In this document: piece by piece, positions 1 through 5,156 of the stretch
Numbering within the stretch: position 1 is the stretch's first letter
How the letters are laid out: each line of letters begins with the position of its first letter
DNA from: Thermococcus sp.
Lineage (GTDB): Archaea > Methanobacteriota_B > Thermococci > Thermococcales > Thermococcaceae
Assembly (NCBI GenBank): GCA_026987155.1
Contig: JALSNG010000110.1
Span: 1 to 6,054 of the forward strand
Length of the DNA: 6,054 nt
Direction of reading: 5' to 3'
Notes under the pieces: model-generated
The model's database searches: none
Seen by the model: the letters and a program-made list of their open reading frames with translations, nothing else
What the model was told of the DNA's origin: nothing
Translations under genes and position numbers: made by a program

Positions 1-1509
1 AAAATAGACCGCTACCCCGAGAACTGGTACTCCCTTGTTGTAGGTGCCGTGAGGATGGGTAAGGGGGCGCTCGTCTTTGTGAACACCCGCCGCTCGGCGG
101 AAAAGGAAGCTGTCTCCCTGTCTTCAAAGGTAGCAAAACTCCTGACCCGGCCTGAAATGAGGCAGCTTAAGGAGCTCGCGGATTCCCTTGAGGAGAACCC
201 GACCAACGAGAAGCTTAAAAAAGCCATCAGAGGTGGTGTGGCCTTCCACCACGCAGGGCTGAGCAGGGCGGAGAGGACTATGATAGAGGACGCCTTCCGT
301 GAGGGCTTGATTAAGGTGATAACAGCAACGCCGACCCTTTCTGCCGGAATAAACCTTCCAGCGTTCCGCGTTATCATAAGGGACACCAAGCGCTATGCCA
401 GCTTCGGCTGGACGGACATACCCGTCCTTGAGATACAGCAGATGATGGGAAGGGCAGGAAGGCCGAGGTACGACAGGGTTGGTGAGGCCATCATCGTGGC
501 GAGAACCGAGGACCCAAAGAAGCTGATGGAGAGGTACATCCACGGAAAGCCGGAAAAACTGTTCTCGATGCTCGCCAACGAGCAGGCCTTCAGGAGTCAG
601 GTTCTGGCTTTGATAACGAACTTCGGCGTTTCAAACTTCAGGGAGCTGATAGGCTTCCTTGAAAGGACCTTCTACTTCCATCAGAGGAAGGACACGAGCT
701 CGATAGAGTACAAGGCAAAGGACATAGTCTACTTCCTTATCGAGAACGAGTTCGTGGACATGGACATGAACGACCGCTTCATAGCCCTTCCCTTCGGAAA
801 GCGTACGTCTCAGCTCTACATCGATCCTCTGACGGCAAAGAAGTTCAAGGACGCCTTTCCGAAGCTTGAAAGAAACCCCAACCCCTTCGGAATCTTCCAT
901 CTGATTGCCTCGACGCCGGACATGGCAACGCTGAACGCCCGGAGGAGGGAGATGGAGGACTACCTGGACCTGGCGTATGAGTTCGAGGATAGGCTTTACA
1001 CTAACATCCCCTACTACGAGGACTACCGGTTTCAGACCTTCTTGGGCGAAGTAAAGACCGCAAAAATCCTCCTTGACTGGATAAACGAGGTTCCTGAGAC
1101 GAGAATATACGAGACCTACAACATAGACCCTGGAGACCTATATAGAATTTTAGAACTCGCGGACTGGCTGATGTATTCCCTGATAGAGCTCTACAAGCTC
1201 TTTGAGCCAAAGGAAGACGTGCTGAGCTACCTGAGAGACCTGCACCTCCGCCTGCGCCACGGCGTTCGCGAGGAGCTCCTTGAACTGGTTAAACTACCAA
1301 ACATCGGAAGGAAGAGAGCCAGGGCATTGTACAACGCCGGCTTCAAAAGCAGAGAGGACATAATGCGCGCCAAGGTCAAGGACCTCCTGGAGGTTGAGGG
1401 CATCGGAATGAAGGTGGTTGAGGGACTGTTCAAACATTTTGGGGTCGAAATGCCTATGAACATGAAGAAAAAAGCTCGCAAGGGGAAACTTGATGACTTC
1501 CTCAGATAG
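1..1509 (+). CDS. hel308: ATP-dependent DNA helicase Hel308/Hjm, C-terminal part (5' end outside window)
   Basis: Superfamily 2 (Ski2-like) 3'-5' DNA helicase that acts at stalled or branched replication forks. The reading frame is open from base 1 and ends at TAG 1507-1509, leaving 502 residues; family members are about 720, so roughly 220 residues with the Walker A and DEAH-type motifs lie upstream. Visible, numbered from the first residue here: motif IV region ALVFVNTRRSAEKEA (23-37), HHAGL (83-87), motif V ATPTLSAGINLPA (109-121) and motif VI QQMMGRAGRP (146-155). A winged-helix and helical ratchet region follows (about 190-420), then a helix-hairpin-helix domain with LPNIGRKRARALYNAGF (from about 432) and EVEGIGMKVVEGLF. 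The tail is basic and ends KGKLDDFLR, like a PCNA-binding box. The methionine at base 55 is not the start, because conserved helicase sequence continues before it. The 3' end overlaps the convergent membrane-protein gene by 8 bases. Family call is very secure; the exact role is known from homologues. Confidence 0.96.
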   Translation, partial: KIDRYPENWYSLVVGAVRMGKGALVFVNTRRSAEKEAVSLSSKVAKLLTRPEMRQLKELADSLEENPTNEKLKKAIRGGVAFHHAGLSRAERTMIEDAFREGLIKVITATPTLSAGINLPAFRVIIRDTKRYASFGWTDIPVLEIQQMMGRAGRPRYDRVGEAIIVARTEDPKKLMERYIHGKPEKLFSMLANEQAFRSQVLALITNFGVSNFRELIGFLERTFYFHQRKDTSSIEYKAKDIVYFLIENEFVDMDMNDRFIALPFGKRTSQLYIDPLTAKKFKDAFPKLERNPNPFGIFHLIASTPDMATLNARRREMEDYLDLAYEFEDRLYTNIPYYEDYRFQTFLGEVKTAKILLDWINEVPETRIYETYNIDPGDLYRILELADWLMYSLIELYKLFEPKEDVLSYLRDLHLRLRHGVREELLELVKLPNIGRKRARALYNAGFKSREDIMRAKVKDLLEVEGIGMKVVEGLFKHFGVEMPMNMKKKARKGKLDDFLR

Positions 1510-1840
1510 GTTCGCCTTCTCTGATGAGAGGTCCTATTACGGTGAAAAGATTCCTGCCTGGGCTTAGTTTACGTTCGTGGGCCATTATATAGAGCTTGCC
1601 CCCTGTTCTCTGGCCAAGGAAGTATGTCAGGACGAAGACGAGTATCAGGGGAACTCCTTTAGAGTTCCAGCTCAAGCCCGCGAGGTAGCGCATGAGGACA
1701 ACAAGGGGAACTGGTAGGTGAACCGCTAAGGCCCATTCGAGTTTGCTGTTCATCTCTCTGGCGTGCGCTCTCCAGAACCCAAAGGGGATGTTTACAAGGA
1801 AAGTACCTATGAGTCCGATTATAAACCATCCAAGGTTCAT
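1502..1840 (-). CDS. small integral membrane protein, function unknown (about 112 aa, three helices)
   Basis: I do not recognise a characterised family. The 112-residue protein has three likely membrane segments: about 3-22 (begins LGWFIIGLIGTF), 36-56 (contains LPVPLVVLMRYLAGL) and 62-77 (GVPLILVFVLTYFLGQ). They are joined by a basic, polar loop holding PFGFWRAHAREMNSK (19-33) and followed by a basic tail of about 35 residues. The proline/aromatic-rich PFGFWRAH and HLPVPLV stretches look like conserved family motifs, but no catalytic site is evident. The start at 1840 is preferred over an in-frame ATG at 1852: GGTGGGG lies just before it, and a TATA-like element places transcription start near the upstream ATG. 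The stop TGA (1504-1502) falls inside the hel308 3' end, giving an 8-base tail-to-tail overlap. An A6 run on the + strand (1468-1473) would be U6 in this transcript and might end it. Real gene: likely; function: open. Confidence 0.75.
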   Translation of the reverse strand: MNLGWFIIGLIGTFLVNIPFGFWRAHAREMNSKLEWALAVHLPVPLVVLMRYLAGLSWNSKGVPLILVFVLTYFLGQRTGGKLYIMAHERKLSPGRNLFTVIGPLIREGEPI

Positions 1841-1843
1841 GTT

Positions 1844-1850
1844 CCCCACC
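1844..1850 (-). promoter_or_regulatory. ribosome binding site that decides the membrane-protein start
   Basis: On the minus strand GGTGGGG stands three bases before the ATG at 1840-1838. It resembles the GGTG core of archaeal Shine-Dalgarno sites. The ATG at 1852 is preceded only by a poor AACCAGG. This favours the 112-residue form over the 116-residue form. Confidence 0.5.
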
Positions 1851-1870
1851 ATCCTGGTTAATGAGATAAA

Positions 1871-1882
1871 CCTTAAAAATTT
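1871..1882 (-). promoter_or_regulatory. candidate TATA element for the membrane-protein gene
   Basis: On the minus strand this reads AAATTTTTAAGG, an A/T-rich TATA-like element with further A residues just upstream that could serve as the BRE. Its centre lies about 25 bases from position 1852, which would give a leader of roughly 12 bases before the ATG at 1840. The match to the Thermococcales TTTATATA consensus is only fair. Confidence 0.4.
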
Positions 1883-1906
1883 TTGCCCTCCTAACTCCAG
1901 CTAAGG

Positions 1907-1915
1907 CTTTTAAAT
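1907..1915 (+). promoter_or_regulatory. candidate TATA element for the UPF0200 gene
   Basis: CTTTTAAAT, preceded by the purine-containing CTAAGG. With about 25 bases from its centre to the transcription start, transcription would begin near 1936, giving a leader of only about 7 bases before the ATG at 1944. The mRNA would therefore be nearly leaderless. Confidence 0.5.
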
Positions 1916-1943
1916 CCCCCCGTTTTACTCTGGCGTGGGCACT

Positions 1944-2543
1944 ATGATAATCATCGTGACTGGAATGCCCGGCTCAGGAAAGAGTAAAATCGTTAAGGAG
2001 TTTGAGCGGAGAGGCTTTCCCGCTGTTTCCATGGGTGACCTCGTGAGGGAGGAGACCCTAAAGAGGGGTCTGGAACTGACGAAGGAGAACGTGGCGAAGG
2101 TGAGCATTCGTCTCAGGCAGGAGCTCGGACAGAACGCGGTCGCAAAGCTTACCGTTGAGAGGTTAAAACTGCTTCTACAAAAAGCCCCCCTTGTGGTTGT
2201 CGATGGTGTTCGTTCCCTTGATGAGGTTGGCACTTTTCGGAGCGCCTTTCCCGAGGAGGAGATAGTAATTGTAGCTGTCCACACTCCCCCGAGAGAACGT
2301 TTTAAACGCTTGAGGGAGAGAGGACGCCACGATGATCCAAGGACATGGGAAGACTTCGAGGAGAGGGATTGGAAGGAGCTTAAATTTGGGATTGGGAATG
2401 TTATAGCCATGGCAGATTACATGGTTGTAAACGACTGCGGGAAAGAAGAATACAGAAAAAGGGTGGAGGAACTCGTGGAGAGAATTTTAACCGAGCATGG
2501 AGTCGAGTATGAGCATCACGTAGAAACCAGTGAAGAAGCCTAA
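1944..2543 (+). CDS. UPF0200 family P-loop nucleotide kinase-like protein
   Basis: Archaeal UPF0200 protein of 199 residues, resembling adenylate kinase and dephospho-CoA kinase; its substrate is not established. It begins MIIIVTGMPGSGKSK with a Walker A loop at 7-14 (GMPGSGKS). A conserved stretch around VSMGDLVREE (28-37) follows, then a Walker B-like strand and loop PLVVVDGVRSLDE (82-94). An Arg-rich lid RLRERGRHDDPRT (122-134) and a late VVND strand (161-164) complete the fold. I chose ATG 1944 over an in-frame GTG at 1935 because the fold begins directly at 1944 and GTG 1935 sits at or before the inferred transcription start. Residues 182-199 (18 codons plus stop) are encoded antisense to the last membrane helix of the ZIP gene, and this Glu/His-rich tail looks like an extension beyond the folded domain. 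UPF0200 is fused to UPF0201 in some archaea; here UPF0201 lies just beyond the ZIP gene. Family call secure, function only inferred. Confidence 0.92.
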   Translation: MIIIVTGMPGSGKSKIVKEFERRGFPAVSMGDLVREETLKRGLELTKENVAKVSIRLRQELGQNAVAKLTVERLKLLLQKAPLVVVDGVRSLDEVGTFRSAFPEEEIVIVAVHTPPRERFKRLRERGRHDDPRTWEDFEERDWKELKFGIGNVIAMADYMVVNDCGKEEYRKRVEELVERILTEHGVEYEHHVETSEEA

Positions 2544-3296
2544 CGTTACTAACGTTTCGTTCGTTTCTCCCCTGTATATCTCCGGAATCATCTCCTTCAC
2601 TGTAACGTAGAGCATTGCACCACCCGCTAAACCAAGACCGTAGGGCAGAAGCCAGCCGAAGATGGTGAAGAAGTAAGCGCCTAAGAGCACCATCGCCATC
2701 TCTGCGAAGCCGCTGAGAACGCCCATTGTAATCGGAAGCAATCTTTTCTTCTGTATTGCCGCCAGGGGAAGGGAGACTACAGTGCCTTCTGGAAAATCCT
2801 GGATCCCGATGGCTATGGTAGTTACGAGGCCCACCTCAAGGTTGTAAACGAGCGAAGTCCCGACCGCCATACCTTCTGGGAGGTTGTGAATTATCACCGC
2901 TATCACCAGAAGCCAAACCTTCCTGAGGCGATCTTTTAGGGATTTTGGACCTTCATAACCTCTGACAAGATGTTCGTGGGGTAAAAATCGGTCTATCGCG
3001 TGTATGAGGAGCACTCCAAGGAAGATGCCCACTCCAGCTGGAACAAATGAACCGGTCTCCTCGATCGCCGGCAAAATGAGAGAGGTGAAGCTCGCCACTA
3101 CCATAACCCCGGCGGCGAAGCTCAGGGAGAAATCCACCCCACTATCGGGTATATTTTTGGCAAATATTGCAACCAGGGAACCTAAGGATGTCATTATGGC
3201 CACGAATAACCCTGCATAGAAGGCCACCCACATTATACTGCCGTTGGAGAGCGTTAAGATCCATTCCGCTAAGGAGCTAATGAAGTTCTCTAACAT
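2487..3296 (-). CDS. ZIP family divalent metal transporter, GufA/ZupT-like
   Basis: Cytoplasmic-membrane importer of Zn2+, Fe2+ or related cations, 269 residues, a normal length for GufA-type ZIPs, with about eight hydrophobic segments. The metal-site motifs are clear: HNLPEG in the fourth helix (137-142) and QDFPEG in the fifth (166-171). The set H137, N138, E141, Q166, D167, E170 plus E199 in the sixth helix (GFAEMAMVLLGAYF) matches the binuclear centre known from the Bordetella ZIP structure, whose fifth helix also carries Gln-Asp. The loop before helix four has PHEHLVRGYEG (106-116), a short histidine loop that may bind metal on entry or release. ATG 3296 has a weak ribosome binding site (GGCGACC) but allows the expected amphipathic N-terminus. 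The 3' end overlaps the UPF0200 gene by 57 bases; the terminal GFYVMLILDSMLG is a normal family ending, so the overlap is real. Metal specificity cannot be read from sequence. Confidence 0.93.
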   Translation of the reverse strand: MLENFISSLAEWILTLSNGSIMWVAFYAGLFVAIMTSLGSLVAIFAKNIPDSGVDFSLSFAAGVMVVASFTSLILPAIEETGSFVPAGVGIFLGVLLIHAIDRFLPHEHLVRGYEGPKSLKDRLRKVWLLVIAVIIHNLPEGMAVGTSLVYNLEVGLVTTIAIGIQDFPEGTVVSLPLAAIQKKRLLPITMGVLSGFAEMAMVLLGAYFFTIFGWLLPYGLGLAGGAMLYVTVKEMIPEIYRGETNETLVTLGFFTGFYVMLILDSMLG

Positions 3297-3330
3297 AGTT
3301 AGGTCGCCCTAATTATTGGGGAGGGTTGGG

Positions 3331-3338
3331 TTTATAAG
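3331..3338. promoter_or_regulatory. TATA element, possibly shared by the divergent ZIP and UPF0201 genes
   Basis: TTTATAAG on the + strand reads CTTATAAA on the - strand, a near-palindromic TATA box. Its centre (about 3334) is about 25 bases from 3359, eight or nine bases before the UPF0201 ATG. In the other direction it is about 25 bases from 3308, twelve bases before the ZIP ATG. No better TATA box for the ZIP gene is visible in the 71-base gap; AATTATT at 3311-3317 is too close to the start. Confidence 0.55.
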
Positions 3339-3358
3339 TGTTGTCCCCATCTCGGTGT

Positions 3359-3364
3359 GGTGAG
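3359..3364 (+). promoter_or_regulatory. ribosome binding site that fixes the UPF0201 start
   Basis: GGTGAG lies three bases before ATG 3368 and matches the archaeal GGTGAT site. It supports the 137-residue form and argues against an in-frame GTG at 3338 that overlaps the end of the TATA element. Confidence 0.75.
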
Positions 3365-3367
3365 AAC

Positions 3368-3781
3368 ATGGAGCTGTTCGAGGAAGTTGAGGTCGAGGCC
3401 CACGTTTATCCTACCGAGGACATTGGGAAGGTCAAGAGAGCCATGCTGAACCTGATTCCGGATTTGGAGTTTGAAGCCTTCGAGAAGGGAGATTACATCA
3501 TCCTAACTGGCAGAACGGACAGCAGAAAGGCCCTCAGTAGGCTCTACGAGCTCTTTCGTGGCCAGGCCATACTCGATACCGCACGCTCATTCCTCGAGGA
3601 AGGACACTTCGGAGAGGAGATTATCCTCAAGGTCAACAAGCAAGCGGCCTACGCAGGAGTTGTCAACTTCAACGAGGAAAGTCCCCTTGGGCCCATAACT
3701 ATAATCATAAGGACGAAGGACCCTCAGAGGTTGATGAAGTGGCTCGCGCCGAGAACTAAGGACGGCGTTCCTGTGGAGTGA
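3368..3781 (+). CDS. UPF0201 family predicted RNA-binding protein
   Basis: Small archaeal protein of 137 residues, often annotated as RNA-binding or exosome-related; this role is a prediction, not a demonstrated activity. It starts with an acidic beta strand MELFEEVEVEAHVYPTEDI (1-19). Family motifs follow: a helix with KVKRAMLNLIPDLEFE (21-36), LFRGQAILDTARSFLEEG (62-79) and KQAAYAGVVNF with SPLGPITIII (91-114). It ends in a short basic and acidic tail. Length and motif order are normal and the gene looks intact. A GGTGAG site and a TATA box precede it with standard spacing, so it seems to be transcribed alone or divergently with the ZIP gene. In some archaea (Archaeoglobus AF_1395, recalled) UPF0201 is fused to UPF0200, which here lies about 0.8 kb upstream on the same strand. 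A T-rich stretch after the stop probably ends the transcript. Confidence 0.9.
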   Translation: MELFEEVEVEAHVYPTEDIGKVKRAMLNLIPDLEFEAFEKGDYIILTGRTDSRKALSRLYELFRGQAILDTARSFLEEGHFGEEIILKVNKQAAYAGVVNFNEESPLGPITIIIRTKDPQRLMKWLAPRTKDGVPVE

Positions 3782-3787
3782 GTTAAA

Positions 3788-3798
3788 CGTTTTCTTTT
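3788..3798 (+). terminator. T-rich candidate terminator after UPF0201
   Basis: GTTTTCTTTTA begins six bases after the UPF0201 stop codon and has two T4 runs without a strong hairpin. This is the usual form of intrinsic terminator in Thermococcales. It sits just before the moeA TATA box, which fits separate transcription of the two genes. Confidence 0.45.
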
Positions 3799-3808
3799 AC
3801 GCAACCCA

Positions 3809-3816
3809 TTTATAGA
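3809..3816 (+). promoter_or_regulatory. TATA element of moeA
   Basis: TTTATAGA preceded by AACCCA. About 25 bases from its centre lies position 3837, the first base of the GGTGAT ribosome binding site, giving a leader of about 9 bases. Confidence 0.65.
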
Positions 3817-3836
3817 GGGTTGTTCTCTTTTCTCCC

Positions 3837-3842
3837 GGTGAT
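3837..3842 (+). promoter_or_regulatory. ribosome binding site of moeA
   Basis: A perfect GGTGAT three bases before ATG 3846, which fixes the moeA start. Confidence 0.8.
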
Positions 3843-3845
3843 AAA

Positions 3846-5048
3846 ATGGCGTTCCTGAAGGTTGTCCCTCTTGAGAAGGCTCTTGAGGTCATAGACTCGT
3901 TTCCCCTGAAACCGGAAATCGAAACTGTTTTACTGAGCGAAGCCCTGGGCAGGGTTTTAGCCGAGGACGTGACATCACCGATAAACGTCCCGCCTTTCGA
4001 CCGCGCCACCGTTGACGGTTATGCAGTTCGCGCAGAGGATACCTTCATGGCGAGCGAGAGCGAACCGGTTAAGCTGAAGGTCGTGGGGGAGATAAACGCT
4101 GGGGACACTCCTGCGGTAGAACTTAAACCCGGTGAGAGCGTTTACATCTCCACGGGTGCACCCTTGCCCAAGAATGCCAATGCGGTTATACAATTCGAGG
4201 ACGTGGAGGGGGAAGGGGATGAAGTGGTAATCTACAAGCCTGCATATCCAGGCCTCGGCGTCATGAAGGCCGGAGCCGACATCCCGAAGGGGAAGATCCT
4301 TCTCAAACGCGGAACGAGGCTGACCTTCAAGGAGACGGCACTTCTCTCGGCGGTGGGCTTCTCGGAAGTCAAAGTCTTCAGAAAGCCAAGGGTTGCCGTT
4401 ATAAGCACAGGAAACGAAGTGGTTCTTCCCGGTGAGGAACTCAAACCCGGCCAGATTTACGACATAAACGGCCGCGCCATAACGGACGCGGTCAGGGAGC
4501 TCGGTGGCGAGGCTCTTTTCCTCGGCATAGCCAGGGACGACCGCGAGAGCCTCAAGGAGCTCATCGAGAAGGGGATTGAGTGCTGCGACATCGTCATTTT
4601 AAGCGGCGGCGCGAGCGGTGGGATAAGGGATTTGACCAGCTCGATAATTGAAGAGCTCGGCGAAGTGAAGGTTCACGGCATAGCGATTCAGCCGGGCAAG
4701 CCGACGATAATCGGCCTGATCAACGGAAAGCCCGTCTTCGGTCTGCCGGGCTATCCAACGAGCTGTCTCACCAACTTCACCCTGCTCGTTGCACCGCTCC
4801 TCAGGAAGCTCATCGGGAGGGAAGGCGAGGTTAGGAAAGTCAAAAAGAGACTCGCCCACAAGGTCTTCTCCGTCAAGGGCAGGCGTCAGTTCCTGCCGGT
4901 CAGGGTAGAGGGGGGGAAAGCCGTACCGATACTCAAGGGAAGTGGCGCCGTTACGAGCTTCATCGATGCTGACGGTTTCACTGAGGTGCCCGAAAATACC
5001 GAGATACTTGAGGCGGAAGAAGAGGTGGAGGTTACCTTCTTCGGCTAA
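3846..5048 (+). CDS. moeA: molybdopterin molybdenum/tungsten insertase MoeA
   Basis: Catalyses the last step of the pyranopterin cofactor pathway: it receives adenylylated molybdopterin and inserts the metal, in the cytoplasm. In Thermococcales the metal is probably tungsten, used by aldehyde and ferredoxin-dependent oxidoreductases; that is inference from physiology. The 400-residue length is typical. Visible motifs: PPFDRATVDGYAVR (49-62) at the domain I/III junction, STGAPLP (102-108), VISTGNEV (185-192), the pterin-binding loop SGGASGGIRD (253-262) with the conserved Asp at 262, then IAIQPGKPTIIG (279-290) and GLPGYPTSC (299-307). Domain III, the MogA-like fold, spans about 180-325, and the C-terminal beta-barrel domain IV about 330-400, ending in acidic and beta-rich EEEVEVTFFG. 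No motif is broken. It has its own TATA box and GGTGAT site and no visible partner from the pathway nearby. Thermococcales usually carry more than one moeA paralogue; which one this is cannot be told here. Confidence 0.95.
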   Translation: MAFLKVVPLEKALEVIDSFPLKPEIETVLLSEALGRVLAEDVTSPINVPPFDRATVDGYAVRAEDTFMASESEPVKLKVVGEINAGDTPAVELKPGESVYISTGAPLPKNANAVIQFEDVEGEGDEVVIYKPAYPGLGVMKAGADIPKGKILLKRGTRLTFKETALLSAVGFSEVKVFRKPRVAVISTGNEVVLPGEELKPGQIYDINGRAITDAVRELGGEALFLGIARDDRESLKELIEKGIECCDIVILSGGASGGIRDLTSSIIEELGEVKVHGIAIQPGKPTIIGLINGKPVFGLPGYPTSCLTNFTLLVAPLLRKLIGREGEVRKVKKRLAHKVFSVKGRRQFLPVRVEGGKAVPILKGSGAVTSFIDADGFTEVPENTEILEAEEEVEVTFFG

Positions 5049-5096
5049 CGAATTTTATCACCCAGCTCGTCAGTGCTCGATGCCCCCATGAATACC

Positions 5097-5105
5097 TTTA
5101 TATAA
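5097..5105 (+). promoter_or_regulatory. strong TATA element of the surface-protein gene
   Basis: TTTATATAA is a near-perfect match to the Thermococcales consensus and the best promoter in the window. Transcription should start near 5126, leaving a leader of about 30 bases, longer than for the other genes here. The rest of the 108-base gap after moeA holds only a weak T4 run (5053-5056) that could help end moeA transcription. Confidence 0.75.
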
Positions 5106-5147
5106 TCCAAGGTTCAACGTTCTATTTAACTGAGTCCATAACGGGCT

Positions 5148-5153
5148 GGTGAT
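5148..5153 (+). promoter_or_regulatory. ribosome binding site of the surface-protein gene
   Basis: A perfect GGTGAT three bases before ATG 5157. It fixes the start of a reading frame that then stays open for 898 bases to the window edge. Confidence 0.8.
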
Positions 5154-5156
5154 AGT

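Noticed and set aside
12..578. Several open frames on the - strand opposite hel308
   Set aside because: All lie under conserved helicase motifs IV-VI; Ser/Pro/Arg-rich translations are typical of the complement of GC-rich coding sequence.
1137..1147. TATA-like CTATATAGAAT inside hel308
   Set aside because: It encodes DLYRI in a conserved region, and no separate gene or start with a ribosome binding site follows within the frame.
1935..1943. GTG start adding three residues to UPF0200
   Set aside because: It lies at or just before the inferred transcription start, and the P-loop fold begins normally at ATG 1944. Kept only as a leaderless alternative.
3004..3219. 71-residue + strand open frame opposite the ZIP gene
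   Set aside because: It is the complement of transporter helices and has no initiation signals.
3338..3367. In-frame GTG at 3338 that would extend UPF0201 by 10 residues
   Set aside because: It overlaps the end of the TATA box and lies before the inferred transcription start; GGTGAG before ATG 3368 and the family N-terminus support the shorter form.
4599..4859. 86-residue open frame on the - strand inside moeA
   Set aside because: No promoter or ribosome binding site, composition of an antisense shadow, and fully covered by conserved MoeA domain III and IV sequence.
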